From positions 1 through 64,000 of the forward strand of contig CANJNC010000016.1 of the NCBI GenBank assembly GCA_947475685.1: DNA of 64,000 bases, in the 5' to 3' direction. Below, piece after piece: positions 1-8,027 of this stretch. The DNA is from Comamonadaceae bacterium. GTDB lineage: Bacteria; Pseudomonadota; Gammaproteobacteria; Burkholderiales; Burkholderiaceae_C. How positions within the stretch are numbered: the first letter of the stretch is position 1; each line of letters opens with the position of its first letter. The position numbers and the translations under genes were made by a program. The notes under the pieces are model-generated. The model ran no database searches. It saw nothing but the letters and a program-made list of their open reading frames with translations, and was not told where the DNA came from.

Positions 1-163
1 CCCAATAAGAACTGGCGTTACTGTTTGATTTTGTGAAAGTGGCTGTTTTGCCACCTTGCGAAGAATTTACAACGGTTTGGTCCAAATTACCATAAATGGT
101 CATTTGAGCAAACGATGTGCCCAAAGCTGCTAACGATGCCAAAGCAACGAGTGTTTTTTTCAT
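1..163 (-). CDS. Gram-negative porin, N-terminal part (cut by window edge)
   Basis: Only the first 54 codons are present; the gene runs off the left edge. The start ATG at 163 has a GGAG upstream on the minus strand. The translation begins MKKTLVALASLAALGTSFAQ, a Sec signal peptide with an A-x-A type cleavage site, followed by MTIYGNLDQTVV. A signal peptide followed directly by a first strand containing the TIYGxxD pattern is typical of the neutral trimeric porins (OmpC-like, Porin_4) of Burkholderiales. The role would be passive diffusion of small solutes across the outer membrane. The beta-barrel itself is outside the window, so the family call rests on the signal peptide and first strand. 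Confidence 0.75.
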   Translation of the reverse strand, partial: MKKTLVALASLAALGTSFAQMTIYGNLDQTVVNSSQGGKTATFTKSNSNASSYW

Positions 164-458
164 GTCAAGGTTCTCCAAGGTTTATAAAAGAGCTGAAAGC
201 GACTTTTTCAAACAAAAAATGTCATCTTCCGAAGCCTCAGCCAACCCCCTTTATTGGGAAGTTGTGCTTATTGCACCAGAGAGTGAGCTTGCACGCAAAG
301 CATTTCGAGGGATGAAGGGGTATTACGTTGCCGAAGGACAACACTTCAAGCCTTTTAAGCCCTAAAAAGACCAAGATGGGCCTAGCGTATAAGTTAAGCT
401 ACTTACAGTAGAAACCCTAATTTCCATCAAGCTGCATACACACAAAAACATCTCCCTC
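164..458. other. Divergent intergenic region between porin and coq7
   Basis: About 295 bases. It must carry the porin promoter (minus strand) and the coq7 promoter (plus strand). I see the porin ribosome-binding site, but no promoter pair good enough to call and no convincing gene or RNA. Confidence 0.4.
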
Positions 459-1097
459 ATGAGCTTTCACATTGATCACTTTCTCATCGGCCTTGACGAT
501 GCCTTGCGCACCGTTTTTGCACAACAACATGCCTCTCGCCCAAACCCTGGCCTAGGCCAAAATCAACTCCAAATCCCATTGAGTGCAGAAGAAAAAAAAC
601 GCTCTGCCGCCCTCATGCGAGTAAACCATGTGGGTGAGGTGTGCGCCCAAGCACTTTACAGCGCTCAGGCCTTGGCCACCCACAACCCAAAGTTGATTGC
701 CCAATTCGATCAAGCCCGTATCGAAGAAAACGATCACTTGTCTTGGACACACGATCGACTCAAAGAGTTGGGTAGCCGCCCCAGTTACTTGAACCCCCTT
801 TGGTACGCTGGTGCCTTTGCCCTTGGATTTGCGGTTGGAAAAATTGGCAAAGATGCGGTAAGTTTGGGCTTTGTGATGGAAACAGAGAAACAAGTCGAGG
901 CCCATCTCGTGTCTCACCTCAAAAGCCTCCCACTCACAGACACCGCGTCCAGAGCGATCGTTGAGCAAATGGCCCTGGATGAGGCAAAGCATTCGCGAGA
1001 AGCCATGAAAGCCGGCGGCGTGGACTTGCCAGCGCCCTTTAAACTCTTCATGAAACTGAGCGCCAAGGTGATGACGACGCTTTCCTATCGAATTTAG
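459..1097 (+). CDS. coq7: 5-demethoxyubiquinol hydroxylase Coq7
   Basis: A di-iron monooxygenase that hydroxylates 2-polyprenyl-3-methyl-6-methoxy-1,4-benzoquinol, the penultimate step of ubiquinone synthesis, at the inner membrane. The 212-residue protein shows the ferritin-like ligand pattern: Glu in MRVNHVGEVCAQ (about residue 60), EENDH (about 90-94), Glu in METEKQVEAH (about 142) and DEAKH (about 174-178). The hydrophobic segment WYAGAFALGFAVG (about 112-124) fits the membrane-associated helix of the family. The length is normal for bacterial Coq7. It stands alone, with the OsmC gene convergent downstream. Bacteria lacking Coq7 use UbiF instead, and the presence of Coq7 fits a betaproteobacterium. 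Confidence 0.95.
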   Translation: MSFHIDHFLIGLDDALRTVFAQQHASRPNPGLGQNQLQIPLSAEEKKRSAALMRVNHVGEVCAQALYSAQALATHNPKLIAQFDQARIEENDHLSWTHDRLKELGSRPSYLNPLWYAGAFALGFAVGKIGKDAVSLGFVMETEKQVEAHLVSHLKSLPLTDTASRAIVEQMALDEAKHSREAMKAGGVDLPAPFKLFMKLSAKVMTTLSYRI

Positions 1098-1191
1098 TCC
1101 TCGCCCGCTCAAGGTGCCCAATCACGGCCTCAAAGGTGCCTTTCTCCCCTCGCCACCACTTGATACCGCTTGAAACCGACTTGGGCTGGGA

Positions 1192-1653
1192 TCAAGCGCT
1201 CACGTCTTCATCAAGGATCTCAAAACTGGTTGTGATCTCAGCGGTTTTCGCAAGCATGATGCTGGCTGAGCAATATTTTTCATGGCTCATCGCAATCGCG
1301 CGCTCGACCGCACTTGAGCTCAATTGATGGCCCTTGAGCGCAAAGTGCATGTGAATTTTGGTGAACACTTTGGGGTCAAGCTCTGCCCTTGTGCTTTGCA
1401 ACTTGACGCTGCAAGCCGTGACGCGATGGCGGCCACGCTTTAAGATGAGCACCACGTCGTAAGCTGTGCACCCGCCGGTGCCGGCAAGGACCGTCTCCAT
1501 GGGCCTAGGCGCCAGGTTCTTGCCCCCATTTTGCGGCTTGTCCGCATCAGGTGCGCCATCCATCATGAACGCATGCCCACTGCCCGTCTCGGCCAAAAAG
1601 CCCATTGAGGACTGTGCACCCGACTGACCCGTCCAACTCACTGTGCATTCCAT
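1192..1653 (-). CDS. OsmC-family peroxiredoxin
   Basis: A thiol peroxidase of the OsmC/Ohr superfamily (153 residues), probably reducing organic hydroperoxides in the cytoplasm. The two redox cysteines lie in GGCTAYDVV (about residue 61) and EKYCSASIML (about 128), the classic OsmC pair. I chose ATG 1653 because GGTGG sits five bases upstream; a GTG three codons earlier (1662) is possible. The gene is convergent with coq7 and divergent from the ilvA leader. It belongs to the YhfA-like branch (METVLAGTGGCTAYD) rather than Ohr, so the natural substrate is uncertain. Confidence 0.88.
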   Translation of the reverse strand: MECTVSWTGQSGAQSSMGFLAETGSGHAFMMDGAPDADKPQNGGKNLAPRPMETVLAGTGGCTAYDVVLILKRGRHRVTACSVKLQSTRAELDPKVFTKIHMHFALKGHQLSSSAVERAIAMSHEKYCSASIMLAKTAEITTSFEILDEDVSA

Positions 1654-1691
1654 CTCATCCACCTTTCAATCAGGGTTTTACAAAATTTATG

Positions 1692-1720
1692 TTGCGACGC
1701 AACACAATCGTTGCTATATT
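1692..1720 (+). promoter_or_regulatory. Candidate sigma-70-like promoter in front of the ilvA leader RNA
   Basis: TTGCGA (1692-1697) and TATATT (1715-1720) are separated by 17 bp. The -35 element lies inside a 13-bp palindrome, GTTGCGACGCAAC (1691-1703), which could also be an operator. Initiation here would give an RNA of about 100 nt ending at the terminator at 1798-1829. An 11-bp inverted repeat (1704-1714 with 1759-1769) partly overlaps this promoter, so the true start could instead be further upstream. Confidence 0.35.
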
Positions 1721-1829
1721 TCAAACAAGCCGATACCTTTTTGACACATTTTTGTCTGGCAACGATTGTCTCCTCCACCTTCTACAGGTGGATTTATCCC
1801 CGAACCTCATGGGTTCGGGGTTTTTTTTT
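1704..1829 (+). ncRNA. Structured leader or small RNA upstream of ilvA
   Basis: Three inverted repeats lie in a row: an 11-bp pair (1704-1714 with 1759-1769), a 7-bp hairpin TCCACCT/AGGTGGA (1774-1780 with 1786-1792), and a terminator hairpin with nine T residues (1798-1829). The stretch TCTCCTCCACCT (1769-1780) contains an anti-Shine-Dalgarno-like CTCCTCC. No plausible protein gene lies on this strand between coq7 and ilvA. So either this is an independent small RNA with its own terminator, or it is an ilvA leader in which the terminator is conditionally read through. I did not recognise a known RNA family. Confidence 0.5.
1798..1829 (+). terminator. Strong rho-independent terminator upstream of ilvA
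   Basis: A 9-bp stem CCCCGAACC/GGTTCGGGG (1798-1806 with 1812-1820) with a 5-nt loop, followed by nine T residues (1821-1829). It lies 120 bases before the ilvA start, in the same direction as ilvA, with no protein-coding gene before it on this strand. Confidence 0.9.
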
Positions 1830-1948
1830 GAGCGGCCCTGCTTGAAAGCTTCAATTTGACGTATTTTCGCACCGAAGTGACACCCTTCGGTTGACGGTCT
1901 GCTTTTAAAGGAACAGAACACCGGGCCAAGGCCACTAAAATCACTGGA

Positions 1949-3565
1949 ATGAGCACTACAAAATCAGGCAAGCGCGCCAGCGCGCCACGCAAAGCATCTT
2001 CATTGAAGACAGGCGACCTAAGCCCTGGAGAGTATCTAAAAAGAATTTTAAATGCCAAGGTCTATGACGTGGCACACGAGTCTGAGTTGACACCTGCCAA
2101 AAGCTTGAGCGAACGCTTGGGCAACCAAGTTTTACTCAAACGAGAAGACCAACAAGCGGTTTTCAGTTTTAAGCTCAGAGGGGCTTACAACAAAATGGCT
2201 CACCTGAGTGCTTCTCAGCTTAAAAAGGGCGTGATTTGTGCCTCAGCGGGCAACCATGCACAAGGGGTGGCCCTTGGAGCCAAAACACTTGGATCCAAAG
2301 CGGTCATTGTCATGCCCATCACCACCCCTGAGCTCAAAGTAAATGCCGTCAAAGCCCTGGGTGCAGAGGTGGTGCTTCACGGCGAGAGCTATTCGGAGGC
2401 CCATGACTTCGCCATGGAGCTGGAAAAGAAAAAAGGCCTGACCTTTGTGCACCCCTTTGACGACCCCGATGTGATTGCTGGCCAAGGCACCATTGGGATG
2501 GAAATCTTAAGGCAGTGCCCTGGCCGCTTGGATGCGATTTTTGTGGCCATTGGAGGAGGCGGTCTGATCTCTGGGGTGGCCAACTATTTCAAGGCCGTTC
2601 GCCCAGACGTTCGTGTCATTGGCGTTCAAATGAACGACTCCAATGCCATGATGCAATCGATTGAGGCCGGCCAGCGAGTGAATTTGAGTGATGTGGGTCT
2701 TTTTTCTGATGGCACCGCCGTCAAACTCGTGGGCCAAGAGACCTTTCGCGTGAGCCGCAATTTGGTAGATGAGTTCATGACCGTTGACACGGATGAGGTG
2801 TGTGCGGCCATCAAAGATATTTTCATTGACACGCGCAGCATCGTTGAGCCCGCAGGCGCTTTGGCCGTTGCAGCCATCAAAAAGTACTGCGCCCTTCACA
2901 AAATCAAGGGCCACACCTTGGCCGCCATTTTGTGCGGTGCCAACATGAATTTTGACCGACTGCGGTTTGTTGCTGAGCGCGCAGAGGTCGGCGAAAACCG
3001 CGAGGCCTTGTTTGCCGTGACCATTCCAGAGGAGAGGGGAAGTTTCAAAGAGTTTTGTCACCTCTTGGGCTCCTTGCCCGCCTTTGGCTCAAGCGCCTCG
3101 GCCAGACAAGTCACCGAGTTCAATTACCGCATGAATGACAGCGCCGTGGCCCATGTGTTTGTCGGACTCACCACCACCAAAGCCTTGGAGAGCCAAAAAA
3201 TTGCGCGCCACTTAAACCAACATGGCTTCAAGTCTTTGGACCTCACCCATGACGACTTGGCCAAGGAGCATATTCGGCATATGGTGGGGGGCGCCAGTGC
3301 GCAGGCCCAAGACGAACGACTGCTGCGCTTTATTTTCCCTGAACGACCTGGCGCCTTGATGAAGTTTTTAAGCACCATGCAGCCCAACTGGAACATCAGC
3401 CTCTTTCACTACAGAAACCAAGGCGCTGACTACGGCCGCATTTTGGTGGGCCTGCAAGTGCCTAAAACCGATGACAAGCCCTTTAAAACATTTTTAAAAG
3501 TTCTGGGCTACCCCTACATCGAAGAAACCCAAAACCCTGTTTATCAATTGTTCTTGAAAAAATAA
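1949..3565 (+). CDS. ilvA: Threonine ammonia-lyase, biosynthetic
   Basis: PLP-dependent deamination of threonine to 2-oxobutanoate, the first committed step of isoleucine synthesis. The catalytic domain covers about residues 30-345, with the PLP lysine in KREDQQAVFSFKLRGAYNK (about 75-80), SAGNHAQGVA and the glycine-rich IGGGGL loop. Two C-terminal ACT-like regulatory domains follow (about 350-535), as in the isoleucine-inhibited enzyme. At 538 residues it is slightly longer than usual, because a basic, Ser/Lys-rich stretch of about 25 residues precedes the conserved GEYLKRILNAKVYDV. The ribosome-binding site at 1949 is poor. The gene lies behind a terminator-bearing leader (1704-1829), so attenuation is possible but not shown. 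Confidence 0.95.
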   Translation: MSTTKSGKRASAPRKASSLKTGDLSPGEYLKRILNAKVYDVAHESELTPAKSLSERLGNQVLLKREDQQAVFSFKLRGAYNKMAHLSASQLKKGVICASAGNHAQGVALGAKTLGSKAVIVMPITTPELKVNAVKALGAEVVLHGESYSEAHDFAMELEKKKGLTFVHPFDDPDVIAGQGTIGMEILRQCPGRLDAIFVAIGGGGLISGVANYFKAVRPDVRVIGVQMNDSNAMMQSIEAGQRVNLSDVGLFSDGTAVKLVGQETFRVSRNLVDEFMTVDTDEVCAAIKDIFIDTRSIVEPAGALAVAAIKKYCALHKIKGHTLAAILCGANMNFDRLRFVAERAEVGENREALFAVTIPEERGSFKEFCHLLGSLPAFGSSASARQVTEFNYRMNDSAVAHVFVGLTTTKALESQKIARHLNQHGFKSLDLTHDDLAKEHIRHMVGGASAQAQDERLLRFIFPERPGALMKFLSTMQPNWNISLFHYRNQGADYGRILVGLQVPKTDDKPFKTFLKVLGYPYIEETQNPVYQLFLKK

Positions 3566-3580
3566 GCCGCCACCGAGGGC

Positions 3581-4225
3581 TTAAATGCCATTTAAGGCAG
3601 GCAACTCAACGCTCAAGGTCACCGGACCCGTGGGGCTGCTGCCAAGCTTTACGCCCTTGGGCTCAATGGTGATCAGGTACAAACCGGGCTCCACTTCGTC
3701 ACCCACTTTGTAGGGCATGGCCGCTTGCTGGTCAAGACTTAAAAGCGCCGCTCCTTGTTGCGCCTTTTGATCGTTGCTCTGACGCCCAAAAACACGCACA
3801 GATTGGGCATACACCACCCCCATCAAGCGCACCCTGGAAGTTAACAAACTCAGCTCTTGTGCTTGAAGTTGCTTTGCACTGAGCGCCCCATTCTCTGGCG
3901 CTGTAGGTTGCCCCAAGGCCAGCGCAAGATCGCTTAACTTGATGGCTTGCAGTTGCTCGGAGACTCGCGGCACGCTAAGCGTCGGAACCTCGCTCGCGGA
4001 GCTGTCCATCCACTTAAAAGTCCAATACACCGACATATAACAAACCCATGCCCACACACAAAAGGTAAAGACCCAAAGGACGCTTTTGGGCATGGGCTGA
4101 TCAATTTTGACGTAGGGCATGAATAAAGAGATTGATGAAAGAAGTGCGGCCAAAAAAGCTTTAAGCCCGTATTTTAGACGCCCTTCTTTAAAGTCCTGCA
4201 AATGGTTTTGAGAAATTTGACACAT
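3581..4225 (-). CDS. gspC: Type II secretion system protein C (GspC/T2SSC domain)
   Basis: The inner-membrane clamp of the type II secretion system, whose periplasmic HR domain contacts the GspD N0 domain. The 214-residue protein has a cytoplasmic basic stretch and two hydrophobic segments near the N terminus (about residues 21-40 and 47-67), then a periplasmic region with the HR-like block LTSRVRLMGVVYAQ...ALLSLDQQ...YKVGDEVEPGLYLITIEPKGVKL. There is no PDZ domain. I chose ATG 4225 because GAGG lies just upstream; an in-frame ATG at 4291 would translate a tandem 10-bp repeat and is unlikely. The gene is divergent from gspG, whereas gspC usually lies in the same operon. Confidence 0.85.
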   Translation of the reverse strand: MCQISQNHLQDFKEGRLKYGLKAFLAALLSSISLFMPYVKIDQPMPKSVLWVFTFCVWAWVCYMSVYWTFKWMDSSASEVPTLSVPRVSEQLQAIKLSDLALALGQPTAPENGALSAKQLQAQELSLLTSRVRLMGVVYAQSVRVFGRQSNDQKAQQGAALLSLDQQAAMPYKVGDEVEPGLYLITIEPKGVKLGSSPTGPVTLSVELPALNGI

Positions 4226-4240
4226 CTTCGCCTCGCTCAC

Positions 4241-4280
4241 CCCTGTACCGACCTTTACCGACCTGTACCGAACTGTGCCA
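4241..4280. repeat. 10-bp tandem repeat, about four units, between gspC and gspG
   Basis: Units CCCTGTACCG, ACCTTTACCG, ACCTGTACCG and AACTGTGCCA follow each other in exact 10-bp register. They lie just upstream of the gspC start, in the divergent gspC/gspG promoter region. A 10-bp period places each unit on the same face of the helix. Confidence 0.85.
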
Positions 4281-4479
4281 AGCATCAGCACCTGAAGGAT
4301 TCACAAGGCTTTGAATTGGTAGGATAATCTGTAATCAATGGGCTCCTCCTTTGCTTGAACTTTGCTCTGTGCATCTTGTCCAAATTCCTGCGGCTAAACG
4401 TACCTGGCTGAACGAGTCTGTTTGAGACCCCAATTGATCAGCACCCTATTTTCAAACCTCTTTTTTTTTAAACAACTCT

Positions 4480-4968
4480 ATGACTTCCCTGCACACGACA
4501 CCCAAGCCTTCCGTCTCAAGTGCACCACAAAAGAAGAGACCCAAAAATCGTGCGCGTTCTCATCAGCATGGCTTTACGCTGATTGAGCTGATGGTGGTGT
4601 TGGTGATCATTGGTGTTTTGGCGGCCCTCATCGTTCCAAGCGTCATTGACCGCGCAGATGATGCCCGGGTCACTGCCGCTAAAACCGACATCAACAATAT
4701 CTCTCAAGCGCTCAAACTTTATAAATTGGACAATCAACGCTTCCCCGGCGCAGACCAAGGACTGCAAGCCTTGGTGGTCAAACCAAGCGTTGGCGCTATA
4801 CCCTTGAACTGGAAGCCCTATATCGACAAGTTGCCCAATGACCCTTGGGGCCGTTCTTATCAATACCTGGTCCCTGGCATCAAGGGTGAGGTAGATGTGA
4901 TGTCGCTGGGCGCAGATGGACAAAGTGGTGGCGAGGGCAAAAACGCTGACATAGGCAGTTGGCAATAA
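4480..4968 (+). CDS. gspG: Type II secretion major pseudopilin
   Basis: The main subunit of the periplasmic pseudopilus. The prepilin peptidase site G-FTLIELMVVLVIIGVLAAL (Gly 31, Phe 32, Glu +5) is intact. The C-terminal part has the calcium-loop region DVMSLGADGQSGGEGKNADIGSW typical of GspG. The 162-residue precursor has an unusually long, basic leader of about 31 residues; GspG leaders are usually 6-12 residues. No alternative in-frame ATG, GTG or TTG lies between 4480 and the cleavage site, so the long leader seems real. This is the first gene of the gspGHIJKLMNDEF row. Confidence 0.95.
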   Translation: MTSLHTTPKPSVSSAPQKKRPKNRARSHQHGFTLIELMVVLVIIGVLAALIVPSVIDRADDARVTAAKTDINNISQALKLYKLDNQRFPGADQGLQALVVKPSVGAIPLNWKPYIDKLPNDPWGRSYQYLVPGIKGEVDVMSLGADGQSGGEGKNADIGSWQ

Positions 4969-5442
4969 GTGCCCCGGTCCATGAAGAGGGCCCAAGCTCG
5001 TTCAAAGACCCGGTCTATATCTAGCCTAGGCTTTACCTTGCTTGAACTCTTGATCGTTTTGCTCATCATGGCGCTGGGATCCGCTGGGGTGGCATTGTCT
5101 CTCAGGCAATCTCCAGACCAAGCGCTCGAGCGCGAAGCTCAACGGCTTATTTATTGGCTAGAGGTCGCTCGCATTCAAGCCAGCGTTCAAGGCCAGCGAA
5201 TTCAGTGGGTGGCAAGCCCGCGAAGCTACACTTTTTTAGTCAACGGCCCAACGAGCCTGCCCAAAGAGGGCATTCCTTGGCTGCTAAGCAGCACCCAAGT
5301 GACCTCCAGCAACCAGACTTTGGTGCTTGGACCAGAACCAATTTTGAGCCCACAAAGCATTGAACTTGGCATGCAAAACGCAAGTTCGATTCGCATTAAA
5401 ATTGGCACAAATGGCCTTGAGCCTTTTGCCATTTTGCGCTGA
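4969..5442 (+). CDS. gspH: Type II secretion minor pseudopilin GspH
   Basis: A 157-residue type IV pilin-like precursor with the cleavage motif LGFTLLELLIVLLIMALG (Gly 21, Glu +5), then a GspH-type globular domain. A GTG at 4969 immediately follows the gspG stop; an ATG at 4981 is an equally reasonable start. The product should act as a minor pseudopilin linking the GspG shaft to the GspI-J-K tip. The sequence beyond the first helix is poorly conserved, so the name also rests on position between gspG and gspI. Confidence 0.88.
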   Translation: MPRSMKRAQARSKTRSISSLGFTLLELLIVLLIMALGSAGVALSLRQSPDQALEREAQRLIYWLEVARIQASVQGQRIQWVASPRSYTFLVNGPTSLPKEGIPWLLSSTQVTSSNQTLVLGPEPILSPQSIELGMQNASSIRIKIGTNGLEPFAILR

Positions 5443-5457
5443 AGGCGCGCTCAAACG

Positions 5458-5847
5458 ATGAACACGCCCGCACATTCTTTGAAGCGCTCCGATTTAAGGG
5501 CTAGTGGCTTTACTTTGATTGAAGTGTTGGTAGCTCTGTTCATTGTGGCCTTGACTTTGATCACCGGCGTCAAAGCCTCAAGCACCCTCATGCAAAGCGC
5601 TGAACGGCAAAAGAGCACGCTGATGGCGCAGTTGTGCATTGACAACTATTTGGTCGCCATTCGACTCAGCAAGCAACTGCCTGGCGTGGGCGAGCAAGTC
5701 ACCGTGTGCCAACAAGCTTCTCAAAACATCACCCTCAAAGCGCTCATCAACACCACACCCAATCCAAGTTTTAGACGTGTGGACATTCAAGCCTTTGAGC
5801 TCGGCACACCCGTTTTAAGTGTCAGCACTGTCTTGGGTCTTTTGTGA
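5458..5847 (+). CDS. gspI: Type II secretion minor pseudopilin GspI
   Basis: A 129-residue precursor with leader and cleavage motif SGFTLIEVLVALFIVALTLI (Gly 17, Glu +5), followed by the short GspI domain with CIDNYLVAIRL and the late FRRVDIQAF strand. GspI nucleates the tip complex with GspJ and GspK. The stop overlaps the gspJ start codon in ATGA, pointing to translational coupling. Confidence 0.93.
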   Translation: MNTPAHSLKRSDLRASGFTLIEVLVALFIVALTLITGVKASSTLMQSAERQKSTLMAQLCIDNYLVAIRLSKQLPGVGEQVTVCQQASQNITLKALINTTPNPSFRRVDIQAFELGTPVLSVSTVLGLL

Positions 5848-6800
5848 TGCCCTTTAGCCCCAAGCACATGCTCATGTACTCTCATAGTCACACGTATACG
5901 CATACCCAAATACAGACGCATTTGCACCCAGCTAACCTTGTTGCATCATCTGCTGGGTCTACCAAAGCGCTTGGCTTTACCTTGGTCGAAGTGCTGTTGA
6001 CCCTTTGGATCATGTCGATGATGGCCCTCATGAGTTGGCAATCGATTGACGCCATGATCAAAGTGCGAGAACAAAGTCTCTCCAGTGTGGCCGATCTGTC
6101 TGTCGTACAAACGGCGTTGGCGCAATGGCAAACCGATCTTGACAACGCTGTCCATGCGAACGATCAAAATCAAATGCCTGGCATCGACTGGGACGGCCAA
6201 ACACTCAAAATGGTACGAACCAGCAGCGCCCCCTGGGACGCACAAGGCGACCCAGGACTGTGGGTTGTGGCATGGACGGCAAGAGCGGTCTCGGGCGAAG
6301 ACTTGATGGAACGGGGTGCAACGAATTACGCACCTGGAACTTATTGGATCAGATGGCAGTCTCCCAACTTTAAAACCCTCTCTGAGCTCAATCTCAATTG
6401 GCAAACAGCTGCGAGCTGGGGCAAAAATGCTACGCAAGAAACCAAAGCCCGTGAGACTTTGTTGTTCCCCATCCAAAATTGGCAAATTTTCTATTACCGA
6501 TTGAACGCTTGGACCAACGCCTTGTCCAGTGCAGATGTGGTGAGCACGCCCACCTTAGTGGCGCCAAGCAACTCAAGCCCAAGCTTGAACGCCATTTCAA
6601 GCATTGCCTCAAGCAGCGCAGTCCCCATTGCTCAAGCCAATGCATTGAATGCGCCCGATGGCATTCGCTTAAAACTCCAGCCTGGTGGACTAACCAGATT
6701 GGGGCGATTGACCTCCAACGCAGGAAGCCAATCGATGCAAGCCGCAGACCCAACACTGACCATGGATTGGGTGCGCCCCAACTTTTCCAATGTTCGGTAA
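5844..6800 (+). CDS. gspJ: Type II secretion minor pseudopilin GspJ
   Basis: A 318-residue tip pseudopilin. The cleavage motif is LGFTLVEVLLTLWIMSMMA (Gly 44, Glu +5), then the conserved helix region WQSIDAM. The 44-residue leader is very long and contains a His/Thr-rich run (residues 12-27, alternating H/T/S/Y) encoded by a repetitive DNA stretch near 5874-5930. A Ser/Ala/Asn-rich linker of about 60 residues (about 230-285) lies before the last strands. The start overlaps gspI; its end overlaps the gspK start by 11 bases. Confidence 0.92.
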   Translation: MMPFSPKHMLMYSHSHTYTHTQIQTHLHPANLVASSAGSTKALGFTLVEVLLTLWIMSMMALMSWQSIDAMIKVREQSLSSVADLSVVQTALAQWQTDLDNAVHANDQNQMPGIDWDGQTLKMVRTSSAPWDAQGDPGLWVVAWTARAVSGEDLMERGATNYAPGTYWIRWQSPNFKTLSELNLNWQTAASWGKNATQETKARETLLFPIQNWQIFYYRLNAWTNALSSADVVSTPTLVAPSNSSPSLNAISSIASSSAVPIAQANALNAPDGIRLKLQPGGLTRLGRLTSNAGSQSMQAADPTLTMDWVRPNFSNVR

Positions 6801-7971
6801 AGCAATCCACTTAAAGCCCAGAGACAAGACGTCTCCTTCGCCTGGATTGCCTCAAAGCGGCATGGCTTTGATCGCAGCCATGGTCACCGTCTTGGTGGTG
6901 ACGCTCTTGGCCAGCAGCGCGCTATGGGTGCAATCCAACCGCTTTGAAGTGGAATCTTCCCTCAGACAAAGAAATCAAGCCTTGTGGCTTTTAAGCGGTG
7001 CGCTGGACTGGTCCCGTGTGATCTTGCGTGAAGATGCCCGATCAAGCTCCACCGACACCCTGGTAGAGCCTTGGGCCGTTCCATTGCAAGAGGCCAAACT
7101 ATCGAGCTTTATACGTGCTCAAAACAATGCGAGCGGACAAACCGCCAGCGACAACACACAAGACGAAACTCTCACTGAGCAAGTCTTTTTATCGGGCCAA
7201 ATCACCGATGTGCAATCAAAACTGAATTTTTACAATTTATTTTTAGCCTCCAATGCATCCGCCACCAACTCAAACCCCGCCAACACCACGGCCTTAAATT
7301 CTGGCTCCACTTTGACGCTCAGCAACGCCAACACCTCGACAGGAACCACCAGCAACGCTCAAGGGGTCTTGATGAGTTTCACCCGCCTCTTTCAAGTCTT
7401 GCAGTTGCCCATGAATGAACTTGAAGCGGTGAACGCGCAACTGAAAGCCATCTCTCAATTCGCAAGCGCCAATCGAAAAAGTGACAATCCCCTTTCATCG
7501 AGCAACGCATCTGGCATGAACAGCAGCAGCGCATTGATGCCACAACGCTTTGAACAACTCTCTTGGCTAGGACTGTCTGAATCCAGCATACGCCTGCTGC
7601 TGCCTCATGCCACTTGGGTCCCATTCTCGAGCGCCGTGAATTTAAACACGGCCAGCGCAGAGGTTGTCTACGCCCAACTCGCTGGTCTTGACTTTGCAGA
7701 TGCTCAGAGATTGGTCAAAGCACGGGAAAATAAACCTTGGCAGACCATGGAGCAATTCAAACAAGCGTTGAGCTCGCAAAGTAAACCCATCTCCATCAAC
7801 GAGGGCACACTTCAACTGAGCTCTCCTCTCTTTGAGGTCAGAGGTCAATTGCGAATGGGTCAAACAACCATCACCGAAAAATCCCTTCTTTTAAGAGACA
7901 ATTCAAGCGTTCAAATTGTCTGGCGAGACAGAGGCGCGGCGCTTCGTTTTTTAGACGTCAAAACACCTTAA
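6790..7971 (+). CDS. gspK: Type II secretion minor pseudopilin GspK
   Basis: The largest minor pseudopilin (393 residues), which caps the pseudopilus. The leader ends SG-MALIAAMVTVLVVTLLASS (Gly 24), with no Glu at +5, as is normal for GspK. The helical alpha domain and the VNLNTASAEVV motif (about residues 278-288, helix-hairpin-helix-like) are present. An Asn/Ser/Thr-rich low-complexity insert (about 153-190) interrupts the domain. The gene overlaps gspJ and is part of the same operon. Confidence 0.93.
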   Translation: MFGKAIHLKPRDKTSPSPGLPQSGMALIAAMVTVLVVTLLASSALWVQSNRFEVESSLRQRNQALWLLSGALDWSRVILREDARSSSTDTLVEPWAVPLQEAKLSSFIRAQNNASGQTASDNTQDETLTEQVFLSGQITDVQSKLNFYNLFLASNASATNSNPANTTALNSGSTLTLSNANTSTGTTSNAQGVLMSFTRLFQVLQLPMNELEAVNAQLKAISQFASANRKSDNPLSSSNASGMNSSSALMPQRFEQLSWLGLSESSIRLLLPHATWVPFSSAVNLNTASAEVVYAQLAGLDFADAQRLVKARENKPWQTMEQFKQALSSQSKPISINEGTLQLSSPLFEVRGQLRMGQTTITEKSLLLRDNSSVQIVWRDRGAALRFLDVKTP

Positions 7972-8027
7972 AGAGCGCAAGTTTCGAATGAATTTCGCCA
8001 CCCTAAGGAGACCTATAATAGGCCACT

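Noticed and set aside
552-1121. Long open frame on the minus strand across coq7
   Set aside because: It lies wholly opposite a clear coq7 gene, has no family motif and reads as composition-driven antisense.
2507-3061. Open frame of about 180 codons opposite ilvA
   Set aside because: Antisense to conserved ilvA catalytic sequence, with no start signal and no recognisable domain.
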